The notes: generated by a model from the sequence alone, not told the origin. 17,402 nucleotides of DNA from UMGS172 sp964634675 (GCA_964634675.1 CAZWLH010000027.1:1-17402), one strand, 5' to 3'. Shown: positions 7,604-15,018, counted from the first letter of the stretch. A program made the numbers and translations.

Positions 7604-8347
7604 ATGGGTCTGTTCAGTATTATACTCAGCCGGGGCGATTGGCTTGACATTCTGTCATATTTGATATCGGCATCGGTCGTTGTTTTTCTTGTTATGCCCG
7701 TTCACGAATTTGCCCACGGCTTTGCCGCATCGAAGCTCGGTGACCCGACACCGCGTTGGCAGGGAAGAATGTCGCTTAATCCCTTGCGTCACCTCGACTA
7801 TGTCGGTGCACTTATGATTTTTTTATTCGGTTTCGGTTGGGCGAAGCCTGTGCAGGTCGATTCGAGATACTTTAAAAATCCCAAGCGTGATATGGCGATA
7901 ACCGCACTTGCCGGGCCGCTTGCCAATATTATCGTTGCCTTTGCCGCCTGTTTTTTGAGAAGCGCTGTGCTTTTTATAGGAGCATCTTGCGATTTGCTGG
8001 TGACCTACGGCAGCGGCACCTTGTTTTACTATTTTACCGATAGTTACGCTTCGGTACTGCTTATGCTTTTGTGCAGTATTTTTTCTATGATAGCGAGCAT
8101 AAACGTTTCGTTGGCGGTGTTCAACCTTATTCCGATACCTCCGCTTGACGGCTCGAAGATTTTGTTTGCACTGCTTCCCGAGCGCTATTATTGGAAGCTT
8201 ATGCGCTATGAACGCTATTTTTATCTTGCACTTGTCTTTTTGATATTCTTCGGAAACGGTTTTTCAAGTGCACTCGGCACCGCTGTTTCGTCGCTTACAT
8301 CACTGATAAGCAGATTGGCCTGGCTGCCGTTTAAATTCTTTATTTAA
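7604..8347 (+). CDS. Site-2 protease family intramembrane metalloprotease (peptidase M50B)
   Basis: This is a 247-residue membrane protein of the short bacterial M50 group (YwhC/SREBP S2P-like). The zinc motif HEFAH (34-38) gives ligands H34 and H38 and catalytic E35. The third ligand is expected in NLIPIPPLDG (174-183) at D182. The family block between them includes GDPTPRWQGRMSLNPLRHLD and GWAKPV. About five membrane segments are visible, and there is no PDZ domain. Such proteases cleave membrane-bound substrates; the substrate is unknown here. I chose the ATG at 7604 over an in-frame ATG at 7580, because CGGAGG (7592-7597) is well placed for 7604 and the predicted mRNA start lies downstream of 7580. 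scpA follows after 9 bp, an arrangement common in clostridia. Confidence 0.92.
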   Translation: MGLFSIILSRGDWLDILSYLISASVVVFLVMPVHEFAHGFAASKLGDPTPRWQGRMSLNPLRHLDYVGALMIFLFGFGWAKPVQVDSRYFKNPKRDMAITALAGPLANIIVAFAACFLRSAVLFIGASCDLLVTYGSGTLFYYFTDSYASVLLMLLCSIFSMIASINVSLAVFNLIPIPPLDGSKILFALLPERYYWKLMRYERYFYLALVFLIFFGNGFSSALGTAVSSLTSLISRLAWLPFKFFI

Positions 8348-8356
8348 GGATCGGTT

Positions 8357-9064
8357 ATGGAAAAAATCGAATATAAGCTTGAAGGGTTTGAAGGTCCGCT
8401 TGACCTTTTGCTCTATCTGATATCCAAAAACAAGCTCAACATAAACGATATTCAGCTCACCGTCTTGGTCGATCAATACGTTGATTATATAAAACGTATG
8501 AACGAAAATGATATGGACGTTGCGAGTGAGTTCATCGAAATGGCATCAAGACTTATATACCTGAAGACCGTGAGCCTGCTTCCAAAGCACGAGGAAGCCG
8601 AGCAACTCAAGGAAGAGCTGACCGAAGAGCTTATGGAATATGAGCGTTGCCGCAAAATAGCAATGCTTTTGTCGAATATGACCGACGGCTTTGACTGCTT
8701 TGTCAAGGTGCCCGAAAAAATCGAATACGACAAAACATATATGGGTCGCCACGAAAAGGAGCTTGTACTCAACTCATACATCGCCGCCGTCGGACGCGGT
8801 CAGCGTAAGCTTCCTCCGCCTACAAACGTTTTCGGAAAAATAGTGGCGAAAAAAATCGTTTCGGTGTCCTCGAAAATAGTGTTTGTAATGAAAAGTTTGA
8901 CACGCGGCGGCAAGCAAAGAATGAGCTCACTGTTCAACAATGCGAAAAGCCGTTCGGAGCTTGTTGCGACCTTTCTTGCCGTTTTGGAGCTTTGCAAGGC
9001 CAACCGTGTTCATCTCGACGGTGACGGCGAGGAGCTTGAGGTAAGTATGGTAAGGAGAAAGTAA
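8357..9064 (+). CDS. scpA: Segregation and condensation protein A
   Basis: This is the kleisin subunit of the SMC-ScpAB condensin that compacts and separates sister chromosomes. The 235-residue protein opens with the family signature YKLEGFEGPLDLLLYLI, then KNKLNINDIQLTVLVDQYVDYI and ASEFIEMASRLIYLKTVSLLP. These form the N-terminal helices that bind the SMC neck. The C-terminal winged helix (about 165-235) contains MSSLFNNAKSRSELVATFLA and LELCKANRVHL. The ATG has AAGGA (8346-8350) upstream, overlapping the previous stop. scpB begins one base after its stop codon. Length is normal. Confidence 0.97.
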   Translation: MEKIEYKLEGFEGPLDLLLYLISKNKLNINDIQLTVLVDQYVDYIKRMNENDMDVASEFIEMASRLIYLKTVSLLPKHEEAEQLKEELTEELMEYERCRKIAMLLSNMTDGFDCFVKVPEKIEYDKTYMGRHEKELVLNSYIAAVGRGQRKLPPPTNVFGKIVAKKIVSVSSKIVFVMKSLTRGGKQRMSSLFNNAKSRSELVATFLAVLELCKANRVHLDGDGEELEVSMVRRK

Positions 9065-9065
9065 A

Positions 9066-9704
9066 ATGACGATAAATGAAATGATCCCGTCCTTTGAGGC
9101 GATACTTTTTGCCGCAGGCGAACCGGTTGAAACCGAAAAATTCTGTGCGGTCTTTGAGATCGACGAGGAAACGGTTCAAAGCGTTATGGATATGCTGTCC
9201 GACCGACTTGATAAAAGCAACAGTGCGGTAAAGCTTGTAAAGCTTGACTTCAGCTATCAGCTTTGCACACGCAAGGAATATGCCGAAACCGTTCGCGCTG
9301 TGCTTGATCTTCGCCGCAAGGCTCCGCTTTCCCAAGCCGCATTGGAGGTTTTGGCCGTCATCGCATACAATCAGCCGGTAACAAAGGCATATGTCGAGCA
9401 GGTCAGAGGTGTTGATTGCTCGGGTGTTGTTTCAACGCTGGTCGAAAAGGGTTTGCTTGAGGAAAAGGGAAGACTCGAGCTTCCGGGAAGACCTCTGCTT
9501 TACGGTACTACCGCAAACTTTCTGCGCTGTTTCGGCTTAAGTTCACTTGAAGAGCTGCCCGAGGTGCCGTCCGACGATGTTATTGAAGACGGAAACGGTC
9601 AGTTGAAGATACTGTCGATCGAGGTTTCCGAGCTTGCCGAAAAAATGAACCGTGAGGTCGAGGCTTTGACCGCCGAGGACATCACGCACGGTGAAGAGCA
9701 GTGA
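9066..9704 (+). CDS. scpB: Segregation and condensation protein B
   Basis: This is the KITE subunit of the SMC-ScpAB complex, which dimerises and wraps the middle of ScpA. The 212-residue protein has the two tandem winged-helix domains of the family. The first starts with PSFEAILFAAGEPVE. The second carries the hallmark LEVLAVIAYNQPVTKAYVEQ, VRGVDCSGVVSTLVEKGLLEE and GRPLLYGTTANFLRCFGL. The acidic tail after about 170 is usual. AAGGAGAA (9052-9059) lies within the end of scpA, 6-7 nt before the ATG. Its stop overlaps the next start by 4 bp (GTGA), indicating translational coupling. Confidence 0.97.
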   Translation: MTINEMIPSFEAILFAAGEPVETEKFCAVFEIDEETVQSVMDMLSDRLDKSNSAVKLVKLDFSYQLCTRKEYAETVRAVLDLRRKAPLSQAALEVLAVIAYNQPVTKAYVEQVRGVDCSGVVSTLVEKGLLEEKGRLELPGRPLLYGTTANFLRCFGLSSLEELPEVPSDDVIEDGNGQLKILSIEVSELAEKMNREVEALTAEDITHGEEQ

Positions 9705-10351
9705 CGGCACTTGTTGTTATCTCGGTTATCGTTCTTTTGCTTGCGGTCCTTTTGTTTTCGAGTATTTCGCTTTACTTTGAGGCCGAGGACAAGCCACTGC
9801 TTAAGGTTCGCTACTTGTGCTTGTGCAAAAGGCTCGATTTATCGGAAGAAAAAAGCAATAAGGATAAAAGTGATAAGAAAAAATCACCCGACGGCTCAAA
9901 AGGACATTTGGAACCGCTTAAAAAAATGTTTGCCGATAAGGGAACTTGCGGTGCCGTTTCCGAGCTATTGAGTATCGCGAAAGCTTTTTTAAAGAGTCTC
10001 GGAAAAGCCGTTAAGCACTTGAGAATAACGAGGTTTTCACTGTATTTATCCGTTGCTTCGGATGCCCCCGCAAAAACAGCAGTCGAATACGGCGCGCTGT
10101 GCGGTGTTGTTTTTCCGGCATTAAGCGGTGCTTTCGACCGGCTTAAATGGAACAAAACCGCGACCGAAGTTTCGGTAAAAAGCGATTTTTGCTCGAATGA
10201 GCCGTCGGCATATATTTCGGTCAAGGCTAAAATACGTGTGATGTTTTTGCTTTGTGCCGCCGCTTCGGCTCTTGCGGCAATAGTAAGGCTCAAGCTGAAA
10301 ACAGCCAAACAAGGCAGTTCAAATACATTAAATAAAGAGAGGAATATTTAA
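9701..10351 (+). CDS. DUF2953 domain membrane protein (YtfI-like)
   Basis: This 216-residue protein has an N-terminal membrane helix (about 2-22, TALVVISVIVLLLAVLLF), a short beta-like segment (FEAEDKPLLKVRYLCLC), then a highly charged lysine-rich stretch (about 45-68). Residues about 85-165 (AFLKSLGKAVKHLRITRFSLYL, VASDAPAKTAVEYGALCGVV) match DUF2953, the family of Bacillus YtfI. A second hydrophobic stretch lies at about 183-198. In many Firmicutes this gene directly precedes ytfJ, as here. Function is unknown; a link with sporulation is inferred from the neighbour only. The GTG start overlaps the scpB stop by 4 bp and has only a weak ribosome binding site. ytfJ starts on the base right after its stop. 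Confidence 0.82.
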   Translation: MTALVVISVIVLLLAVLLFSSISLYFEAEDKPLLKVRYLCLCKRLDLSEEKSNKDKSDKKKSPDGSKGHLEPLKKMFADKGTCGAVSELLSIAKAFLKSLGKAVKHLRITRFSLYLSVASDAPAKTAVEYGALCGVVFPALSGAFDRLKWNKTATEVSVKSDFCSNEPSAYISVKAKIRVMFLLCAAASALAAIVRLKLKTAKQGSSNTLNKERNI

Positions 10352-10738
10352 ATGGCAGAAAACAACATCAGCAATATTCTCGATACCGCTATGGAAAAGC
10401 TTCGTGCGGTTGCGGATTCCGATACAATAATCGGCAAGCCGGTAATCTCGGGTGAAATAACGGTGATCCCGGTCTCAAAGGTGTCCTTCGGCTTGGCTTC
10501 GGGCGGCTCGGATTTTCCGGCAAAGAACGGTAACGCCAAAATGTTCGGCGGAGGCGGCGGTGCAGGTGCCACCGTGTCGCCAGTTTGCTTCCTTGTGATC
10601 AAGGGAAACGAGGTAAAGGTGCTCAGCGCCAACACCGTTGAGTCACCTGTCGAAAAGGCTATTGCCGCCGTTCCCGATATGGTTAACAAGGTATCTGCGA
10701 TTTTTAAAAAGGATAAATCCGAAGACATAGAGCAGTGA
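10352..10738 (+). CDS. ytfJ: GerW/YtfJ family sporulation protein
   Basis: This 128-residue protein belongs to the GerW (YtfJ) family, needed in Bacillus subtilis for full spore germination. Visible family features are the N-terminal helix (NISNILDTAMEKL), the ITVIPVSKVSFGLASGGSDF block (36-55), and the glycine-rich loop FGGGGGAGATVSPVCFLVI (65-83). ANTVESPVEKAIAAVPDM follows. AGAGAGGA precedes the ATG, and the gene abuts the DUF2953 stop without a gap. The family also occurs in organisms not known to form spores, so this suggests but does not prove sporulation. Confidence 0.92.
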   Translation: MAENNISNILDTAMEKLRAVADSDTIIGKPVISGEITVIPVSKVSFGLASGGSDFPAKNGNAKMFGGGGGAGATVSPVCFLVIKGNEVKVLSANTVESPVEKAIAAVPDMVNKVSAIFKKDKSEDIEQ

Positions 10739-10762
10739 TTTTGTGTAATTAACCCAAAGCCG

Positions 10763-10792
10763 CCGCATATATTTATAAAAGAATATTTGCGG
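10763..10792 (+). promoter_or_regulatory. RNA hairpin overlapping the carboxypeptidase ribosome binding site
   Basis: CCGCATATATT (10763-10773) and AATATTTGCGG (10782-10792) pair at 10 of 11 positions around an 8-nt loop. The last two bases of the 3' arm are the first two G's of the ribosome binding site GGAGGTG (10791-10797). No T run follows, so it is not a terminator. It may modulate translation of the downstream gene. Confidence 0.55.
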
Positions 10793-10802
10793 AGGTGTAT
10801 CA

Positions 10803-11942
10803 TTGAGGAAAATACTGAAGCCGACGGCCGCGGTATTAAGCGTTCTTCTTTGCCTTTCTGTGTCTGTAAGATCCGTCGGAGCACTTGAAACCTCGGCAAA
10901 GGCACATATTGTGATAAACGCCGACACACTTGAAGTGCTGGCGGCTGCAAATGCGAATCTGCGCCTCTCAATGGCAAGCACTACAAAAATAATGACGGCA
11001 CTTATCTTGGCCGAGCAAAATACTCCCGAGCGTGAGATAACCGTTACCGATGAAATGGTTAGGGTCGAGGGCTCTTCTATGGGACTTTTACCGGGTGATA
11101 AGGTGTCTTATTATGAGCTTCTTGTCGGTATGCTTCTGCCGTCGGGCAACGATGCGGCCAACGCCGCTGCAATATCGGTTTCGGGCTCGGTCGGGGATTT
11201 TGCCGCCCTTATGAATAAACGGGCCGATGAGCTCGGAATGAAGAATACTCATTTTGTAACGCCCTCGGGCCTTGATGACGGTGAACATTATTCAACCGCT
11301 TATGATATGGCTGTGCTTGCCGCCGCGGCTCTGAAAAACGATACCTTGAAAAGCATAGTTTCGCAGAAAAGCATCAGGGTAAGCTTCGGAGCTCCGCCGT
11401 ATGAACGTATTCTTTATAATCATAATAAGCTTTTGGATAAATACGAATACTGCATCGGCGTTAAAACAGGCTATACCAAAAAATCGGGCAGATGTTTGGT
11501 TTCGGCCGCAAAAAGAGACGGGTGTACCGTTGTTGCGGTGACACTTAACGCTCCGGATGACTGGAATGATCATAAAAAATTACTCGACTTCGGGCTTAAA
11601 AGCATAAAGCTTTGCGATATAACTTCGAGCCTTCCGTCAAGTGAAATACCGGTGGTCGGCGGTGTCGACGATACAGTGACGGTCGGTACCTCGCGCTTTC
11701 TTTGCGGTGTCGGAGAGAATACACTCGGAAGCATCAGAACCGAAATATCGGTTCCGAAATTCATATATGCTCCCGTATCGTCGGGGCAGAAAATAGGCAC
11801 GGTCAATTATTATTACGGTGAACATTTGATACGTACCGAGAGTATTACCGTGCTTTCAAGCGTTCCGGTCGAACGGTACGAAAAACCGTTTTTTGCTTCA
11901 CTATGGGAGCGGATAACGGGAATATTACGATTTTTGATTTGA
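10803..11942 (+). CDS. dacB: D-alanyl-D-alanine carboxypeptidase (PBP5 family, peptidase S11)
   Basis: This serine peptidase removes the terminal D-alanine of peptidoglycan pentapeptides outside the membrane. The 379-residue protein starts with a signal peptide (about 1-28, hydrophobic VLSVLLCLSVSV). It has all three active-site motifs: S59-T-T-K62 (SxxK, nucleophile S59), S114-G-N (SxN) and K221-T-G (KTG). The C-terminal beta domain (about 275-360) and a final stretch (WERITGILRFLI) suggest an amphipathic membrane anchor. Start is TTG at 10803 with GGAGGTG 5 nt upstream. The ribosome binding site is partly captured in a hairpin. Position between scpB and rluB matches dacB of Bacillus subtilis, a cortex-modifying enzyme. 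The symbol is by synteny; dacF is an alternative. Confidence 0.9.
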   Translation: MRKILKPTAAVLSVLLCLSVSVRSVGALETSAKAHIVINADTLEVLAAANANLRLSMASTTKIMTALILAEQNTPEREITVTDEMVRVEGSSMGLLPGDKVSYYELLVGMLLPSGNDAANAAAISVSGSVGDFAALMNKRADELGMKNTHFVTPSGLDDGEHYSTAYDMAVLAAAALKNDTLKSIVSQKSIRVSFGAPPYERILYNHNKLLDKYEYCIGVKTGYTKKSGRCLVSAAKRDGCTVVAVTLNAPDDWNDHKKLLDFGLKSIKLCDITSSLPSSEIPVVGGVDDTVTVGTSRFLCGVGENTLGSIRTEISVPKFIYAPVSSGQKIGTVNYYYGEHLIRTESITVLSSVPVERYEKPFFASLWERITGILRFLI

Positions 11943-11951
11943 GGAGAAAAA

Positions 11952-12695
11952 ATGGCAGTTGAAAAAATTAGACTTCAAAAGTATCTTTCACAGTGCTCGG
12001 TTGCATCCCGCCGCAAGGCAGAGGAGCTGATCGAACAGGGAAAGGTGAAGATAAACGGACGTAAGGCGATACTCGGCGATAAGGTCGATCCGATTCACGA
12101 TAAAGTTACCGTTTTCGGCAAGCCGGTTACCGGTAACGACACGAAAATGTACATAATGCTTCATAAGCCGCGCGGCTTTGTCACCACACTCAGCGATGAG
12201 CAGGGAAGACGTTGCGTTGCCGATCTTGTTGCCGATGCCGGAGTGAGACTTTTTCCCGTCGGACGTCTCGACAGAAATTCCGAGGGGCTTTTGCTTATGA
12301 CAAACGACGGTGAGTTTGCCAACTTTTTGACACATCCGAAGCGCCACGTCTCAAAGGTCTACCGTGTTACGGTCAGAGGCAAGGTCAGCGATGAGCAGAT
12401 TGACAAAATGACGGTCGGAATGGAGCTTGAGGAGTATACCACAATGCCATGTGATATCGATATCATCGAAAAGCACGAGGACAGAACCGTTTTGCGCTTT
12501 GTTCTGTATGAAGGAAAGAACAGGGAGATACGCAAGCTTTGCGAGGCAGTGGGACTTACCGTTATACGACTCAAGCGCACCGAAATAGCCGGTCTCAAGC
12601 TTGGAATGCTTCCCCAGGGACGTTGGCGTGAGCTCAATGAAAAGGAAGTCAAGAAGCTGATGAGCATAAGCATTAGTAAGGAGCACAGACAATGA
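11952..12695 (+). CDS. rluB: rRNA pseudouridine synthase, RsuA/RluB family
   Basis: This enzyme isomerises a specific uridine in ribosomal RNA. The 247-residue protein has an N-terminal S4 RNA-binding domain (about 6-52, IRLQKYLSQCSVASRRKAEELI and GKVKINGR). The synthase domain follows, with KPRGFVTTLSDEQGR (72-86) and the catalytic motif GRLDRNSEGLLLMTNDG (104-120); D107 is the nucleophile. EGKNREIRKLCEAVGLTVIRL is a further family block. Neighbourhood after scpAB and a D-Ala carboxypeptidase favours RluB (23S rRNA) over RsuA. GAGGAG (11941-11946) precedes the ATG. The next gene overlaps its stop by 4 bp. Confidence 0.93.
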   Translation: MAVEKIRLQKYLSQCSVASRRKAEELIEQGKVKINGRKAILGDKVDPIHDKVTVFGKPVTGNDTKMYIMLHKPRGFVTTLSDEQGRRCVADLVADAGVRLFPVGRLDRNSEGLLLMTNDGEFANFLTHPKRHVSKVYRVTVRGKVSDEQIDKMTVGMELEEYTTMPCDIDIIEKHEDRTVLRFVLYEGKNREIRKLCEAVGLTVIRLKRTEIAGLKLGMLPQGRWRELNEKEVKKLMSISISKEHRQ

Positions 12696-13069
12696 TCGAG
12701 ATACATCCCCTGCGTGAAACGGAAAAGCTTTCAGAGCTTTATAAAAGCTCCGGCATTGAAATTGGCGCCGACTCGATAGCGGTCGTTGCCGCCGACGGCA
12801 GTGAAATACTCGGATTTTGCCTTTTCGACCTTTCCGATACCTCAATGGCGGTCACTCATCTTGAGCCCGAGGACGATGTATTTTTGGCTGACGGTATTTT
12901 GAGATCTGCATTGCATGTCGGTGTCGAAAACGGTGTAAACGAAGCCTTTTATTCGGATTCTGCTCCCACTGTGCTTTTCGAACGCTTGAAATTTATTAAA
13001 AATGTCGAAAAAAGGGAGCTTAATATCGAGAAATTATTCGCTTCCTGTAAAAATTGCGAAAATAATTAA
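12692..13069 (+). CDS. Small GNAT-like N-acetyltransferase homologue, function unknown
   Basis: This 125-residue protein looks like a shortened GNAT fold. IEIHPLRETEKLSELYKSSG is beta1-alpha1, SIAVVAADGSEILGFCLFDL is the beta2-beta3 hairpin, TSMAVTHLEPEDDVFLADGI is beta4, ILRSALHVGVENGVNEAFY is alpha3-beta5, and LFERLKFIKN resembles the usual GNAT C-terminal motif. The acetyl-CoA Q/RxxGxG/A loop is not recognisable, so activity is doubtful. The start overlaps the rluB stop (ATGA), with AAGGAG a few bases upstream, so it is the last gene of this run. A promoter for the next operon begins within 20 bp. Confidence 0.65.
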   Translation: MIEIHPLRETEKLSELYKSSGIEIGADSIAVVAADGSEILGFCLFDLSDTSMAVTHLEPEDDVFLADGILRSALHVGVENGVNEAFYSDSAPTVLFERLKFIKNVEKRELNIEKLFASCKNCENN

Positions 13070-13084
13070 AATATGTCTTGTGTT

Positions 13085-13113
13085 TTGGCAAATTTAGTAA
13101 TATAATATATAGT
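13085..13113 (+). promoter_or_regulatory. Sigma-A promoter of the carboxyltransferase operon
   Basis: TTGGCA (13085-13090) and TATAGT (13108-13113) are separated by 17 bp, each 5/6 to consensus. A perfect TATAAT at 13101-13106 overlaps but pairs only with a poor TTGTGT at 13078. The start would fall near 13120, leaving a leader of about 70 nt. Confidence 0.75.
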
Positions 13114-13118
13114 GGTTG

Positions 13119-13131
13119 CAGACTTTGTCTG
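13119..13131 (+). other. Stem-loop at the expected mRNA 5' end
   Basis: CAGAC-TTT-GTCTG is a perfect 5-bp stem located right at the predicted transcription start. Such 5'-terminal stems are known to stabilise some bacterial mRNAs; that role here is inference. Confidence 0.35.
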
Positions 13132-13148
13132 TTAAAAAATTCACAATA

Positions 13149-13163
13149 AAGTGATATTCACTT
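13149..13163. promoter_or_regulatory. Inverted repeat AAGTGA-TAT-TCACTT (candidate operator)
   Basis: Perfect 6-bp arms with a 3-bp centre lie in the leader between promoter and ribosome binding site of the carboxyltransferase operon. The site would suit a repressor dimer acting as a roadblock. I do not recognise the motif as a known family operator. Confidence 0.35.
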
Positions 13164-13188
13164 AAAGATGTTGAACGGAGGAATAATG

Positions 13189-14574
13189 ATGAACTGTGAA
13201 AACGGTTTTTCGCGCCTTGAAAAGGAAACTGCCGCTCTCGGCTCAACAGATGCTTACAAGCGTCTTGCACTGCTTTTTGACGGCGGTGCTTACACCGAGC
13301 TTGACAGATTCCAAAAGAACGGCGAAAACGGCTGCGGTGTAGTTACCGCTTACGGTAACGTTAACGGTGCCGGCTGCTACGCTTTCTCTCAGGATGTTAC
13401 CGTGTGCTCGGGTGCTATGGGAAGAAGCCAGGCTGCAAAAATCAAAAAGGTCTATGATCTTGCACGTATGAACGGTGCTCCCGTTGTCGGTATTTTCGAT
13501 TCGAAGGGTGCTTTTGCCGAGGAGGGTGTCGATGCTCTCAATGCATACGGTGAGCTTATCGCCGCTGCGGGAAAAATTTCGGGGGTTGTTCCCCAAATTT
13601 CGGTTATCGCCGGTAAATGTATCGGCTCTGCCGCTGTTTTGGCCGCCGTTGCCGATTTGACCGTTATGGTCGAGGGTGCCGAGCTTTGCGTAAACTCCGG
13701 CACCGTTACCGGTGACTGCAAGGTCGGCACTGCCGAAACTGCCGCCAAGAACGGTACTGTCGCCGCCGTTGCCGAGGATGATGCCGCCGCAATTGCAAAG
13801 GTTGTCGAGCTTCTTTCGTTCCTGCCTTTGAATAACCTTTCGGTCAGCCCCATCGCCGATTACGCTCCGGCACAGGCTTCGGGTGATGGCGTATATGCCG
13901 ATATCGCCAATGTTACCGATGCCGCAAGCTTTGTTGAGCTTTCCGAAAAGTTCGGTTGCTGTGCAAAGGTCGGCTTTGCACGTGTTGCCGGTAACGCAGT
14001 CGGCGTTATCGCCACCGATGCTTCCAAGAACAACGGTTACCTTTGCGCTAAGGGTACTGCCAAGATCACTCGCTTCGTAAGACTTTGCGATGCCTTCTCG
14101 GTTCCCGTTGTGACAATTGTTGACTGTGCAGGCTTTATGGGCAAGGCAGAGGACGAGCTTTCCGGCTCGGTTCGCTCGGTTGCCGCTCTTACCGGTGCTT
14201 TGGCCGATGCTACGACCGCAAAGGTCGCTGTTATCAAGGGCAAGGCATACGGTGCCGCATTTACCGTATTTGCCGGAAAAGCCTCGGGTGCCGATTACGT
14301 TTTGGCATATCCCGATGCCGCAGTTTGTGCCCTTAACCCCTCTACCGCCGTTCAGTTCCTTTATAAGGACAGACTCGGTGAGGAGAAGAGAGAGGATCTC
14401 GAAAAAGAGTATGCTTTGTGCGAGGGTTCGCCCTTTAAGGCTGCCGAGAACGGTGCGATCGATGATATAATCGCTCCCGAAAACGCCGCCGATGCCGTTA
14501 TTGCGGCACTTGATATGCTTGCTTCAAAGCGTGTTTCCACCTTGGATAAAAAACATTCTAATATGCCGTACTGA
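13189..14574 (+). CDS. Divergent CoA-carboxyltransferase subunit (MmdA / transcarboxylase 12S-like)
   Basis: This 461-residue protein has the duplicated crotonase-type fold of acyl-CoA carboxyltransferases. The N half has CYAFSQDVTVCSGAMG (63-78), GAPVVGIFDSKGA, SGVVPQISVIAGKC (131-144) and LLSFLPLNNL (208-217). The C half has FARVAGNAVGVIATDAS, RFVRLCDAFSVPVVTIVDCAGF (about 295-316) and KAYGAAFTVFAGKASGADYVLAYP. It would accept or donate the carboxyl group between biotin and an acyl-CoA. It is about 50 residues shorter than typical MmdA or 12S subunits, and key glycine motifs are altered (see findings), so substrate and activity are uncertain. GGAGG (13177-13181) sits 7 nt before the ATG at 13189. 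An ATG at 13186 is also possible. First gene of a three-gene operon with biotin carrier and OadA-like subunits. Confidence 0.85.
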   Translation: MNCENGFSRLEKETAALGSTDAYKRLALLFDGGAYTELDRFQKNGENGCGVVTAYGNVNGAGCYAFSQDVTVCSGAMGRSQAAKIKKVYDLARMNGAPVVGIFDSKGAFAEEGVDALNAYGELIAAAGKISGVVPQISVIAGKCIGSAAVLAAVADLTVMVEGAELCVNSGTVTGDCKVGTAETAAKNGTVAAVAEDDAAAIAKVVELLSFLPLNNLSVSPIADYAPAQASGDGVYADIANVTDAASFVELSEKFGCCAKVGFARVAGNAVGVIATDASKNNGYLCAKGTAKITRFVRLCDAFSVPVVTIVDCAGFMGKAEDELSGSVRSVAALTGALADATTAKVAVIKGKAYGAAFTVFAGKASGADYVLAYPDAAVCALNPSTAVQFLYKDRLGEEKREDLEKEYALCEGSPFKAAENGAIDDIIAPENAADAVIAALDMLASKRVSTLDKKHSNMPY

Positions 14575-14598
14575 TAACGGTAAACGGAGGATTTGAAA

Positions 14599-14994
14599 AT
14601 GAGACAGTTTAGAATAACAGTTAACGGAAAAGCTTACGACGTTCAGGTCGAAGAAAACGGCTCTGTTGCTTCGGCTCCCGTAGCCGCAGCTCCTGCCGCA
14701 CCTGCTCCCGCAGCAGCTCCTGCTCCTGCACCTGCTGCCGAGCCTGCACCTGCCGCAGCACCCGTTTCCGCCGCAGGCGATGGAACTCCCGTTGAGGCTC
14801 CTATGCCCGGTACCGTTCTTAAGGTTCTTGTTTCTAACGGACAGGCCGTTAAGAGCGGAGATGCCGTTATCATTCTCGAGGCTATGAAGATGGAAAACGA
14901 GATCACCGCTCCCGTTGACGGTACCGTTACCGCAGTTTGCGTTGCTAACGGCGATTCCGTCGATGTCGGTAAGGTTCTTGTAACCATTCAGTAA
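14599..14994 (+). CDS. Biotin carboxyl carrier protein (BCCP / transcarboxylase 1.3S-like)
   Basis: This 131-residue protein carries biotin and shuttles carboxyl groups between the two neighbouring enzyme subunits. The N-terminus MRQFRITVNGKAYDVQVEE is that of decarboxylase-associated biotin carriers. Residues about 23-60 form an Ala/Pro-rich flexible linker. The biotinyl domain (about 63-131) has EAMKMEN (94-100), with K97 as the biotinylated lysine 34 residues before the C-terminus, the standard distance. The ATG at 14599 is 8 nt after GGAGG (14586-14590). An in-frame TTG at 14593 is too close to be the start. The low-complexity GCT/GCA/CCT stretch in the DNA is the linker, not a separate repeat element. 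Confidence 0.95.
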   Translation: MRQFRITVNGKAYDVQVEENGSVASAPVAAAPAAPAPAAAPAPAPAAEPAPAAAPVSAAGDGTPVEAPMPGTVLKVLVSNGQAVKSGDAVIILEAMKMENEITAPVDGTVTAVCVANGDSVDVGKVLVTIQ

Positions 14995-15018
14995 TTTTTT
15001 TGGAAATGAGGTGCTTTT

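Noticed and set aside
10745..10773. Possible sigma-E-like promoter (TAATT, 15 bp, CATATATT) before the carboxypeptidase gene
   Set aside because: The match to the sporulation sigma-E consensus is partial, and the CATATATT element is better explained as the arm of the hairpin. It is not strong enough to annotate.
13078..13106. Alternative promoter TTGTGT-N17-TATAAT for the carboxyltransferase operon
   Set aside because: The -35 is poor (3/6). TTGGCA-N17-TATAGT, a few bases away, is better balanced. Both may contribute.
14660..14780. Repetitive GC-rich tract that could be a tandem repeat element
   Set aside because: It encodes the flexible Ala/Pro linker of the biotin carrier with varied codons. 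No exact repeat array is present.
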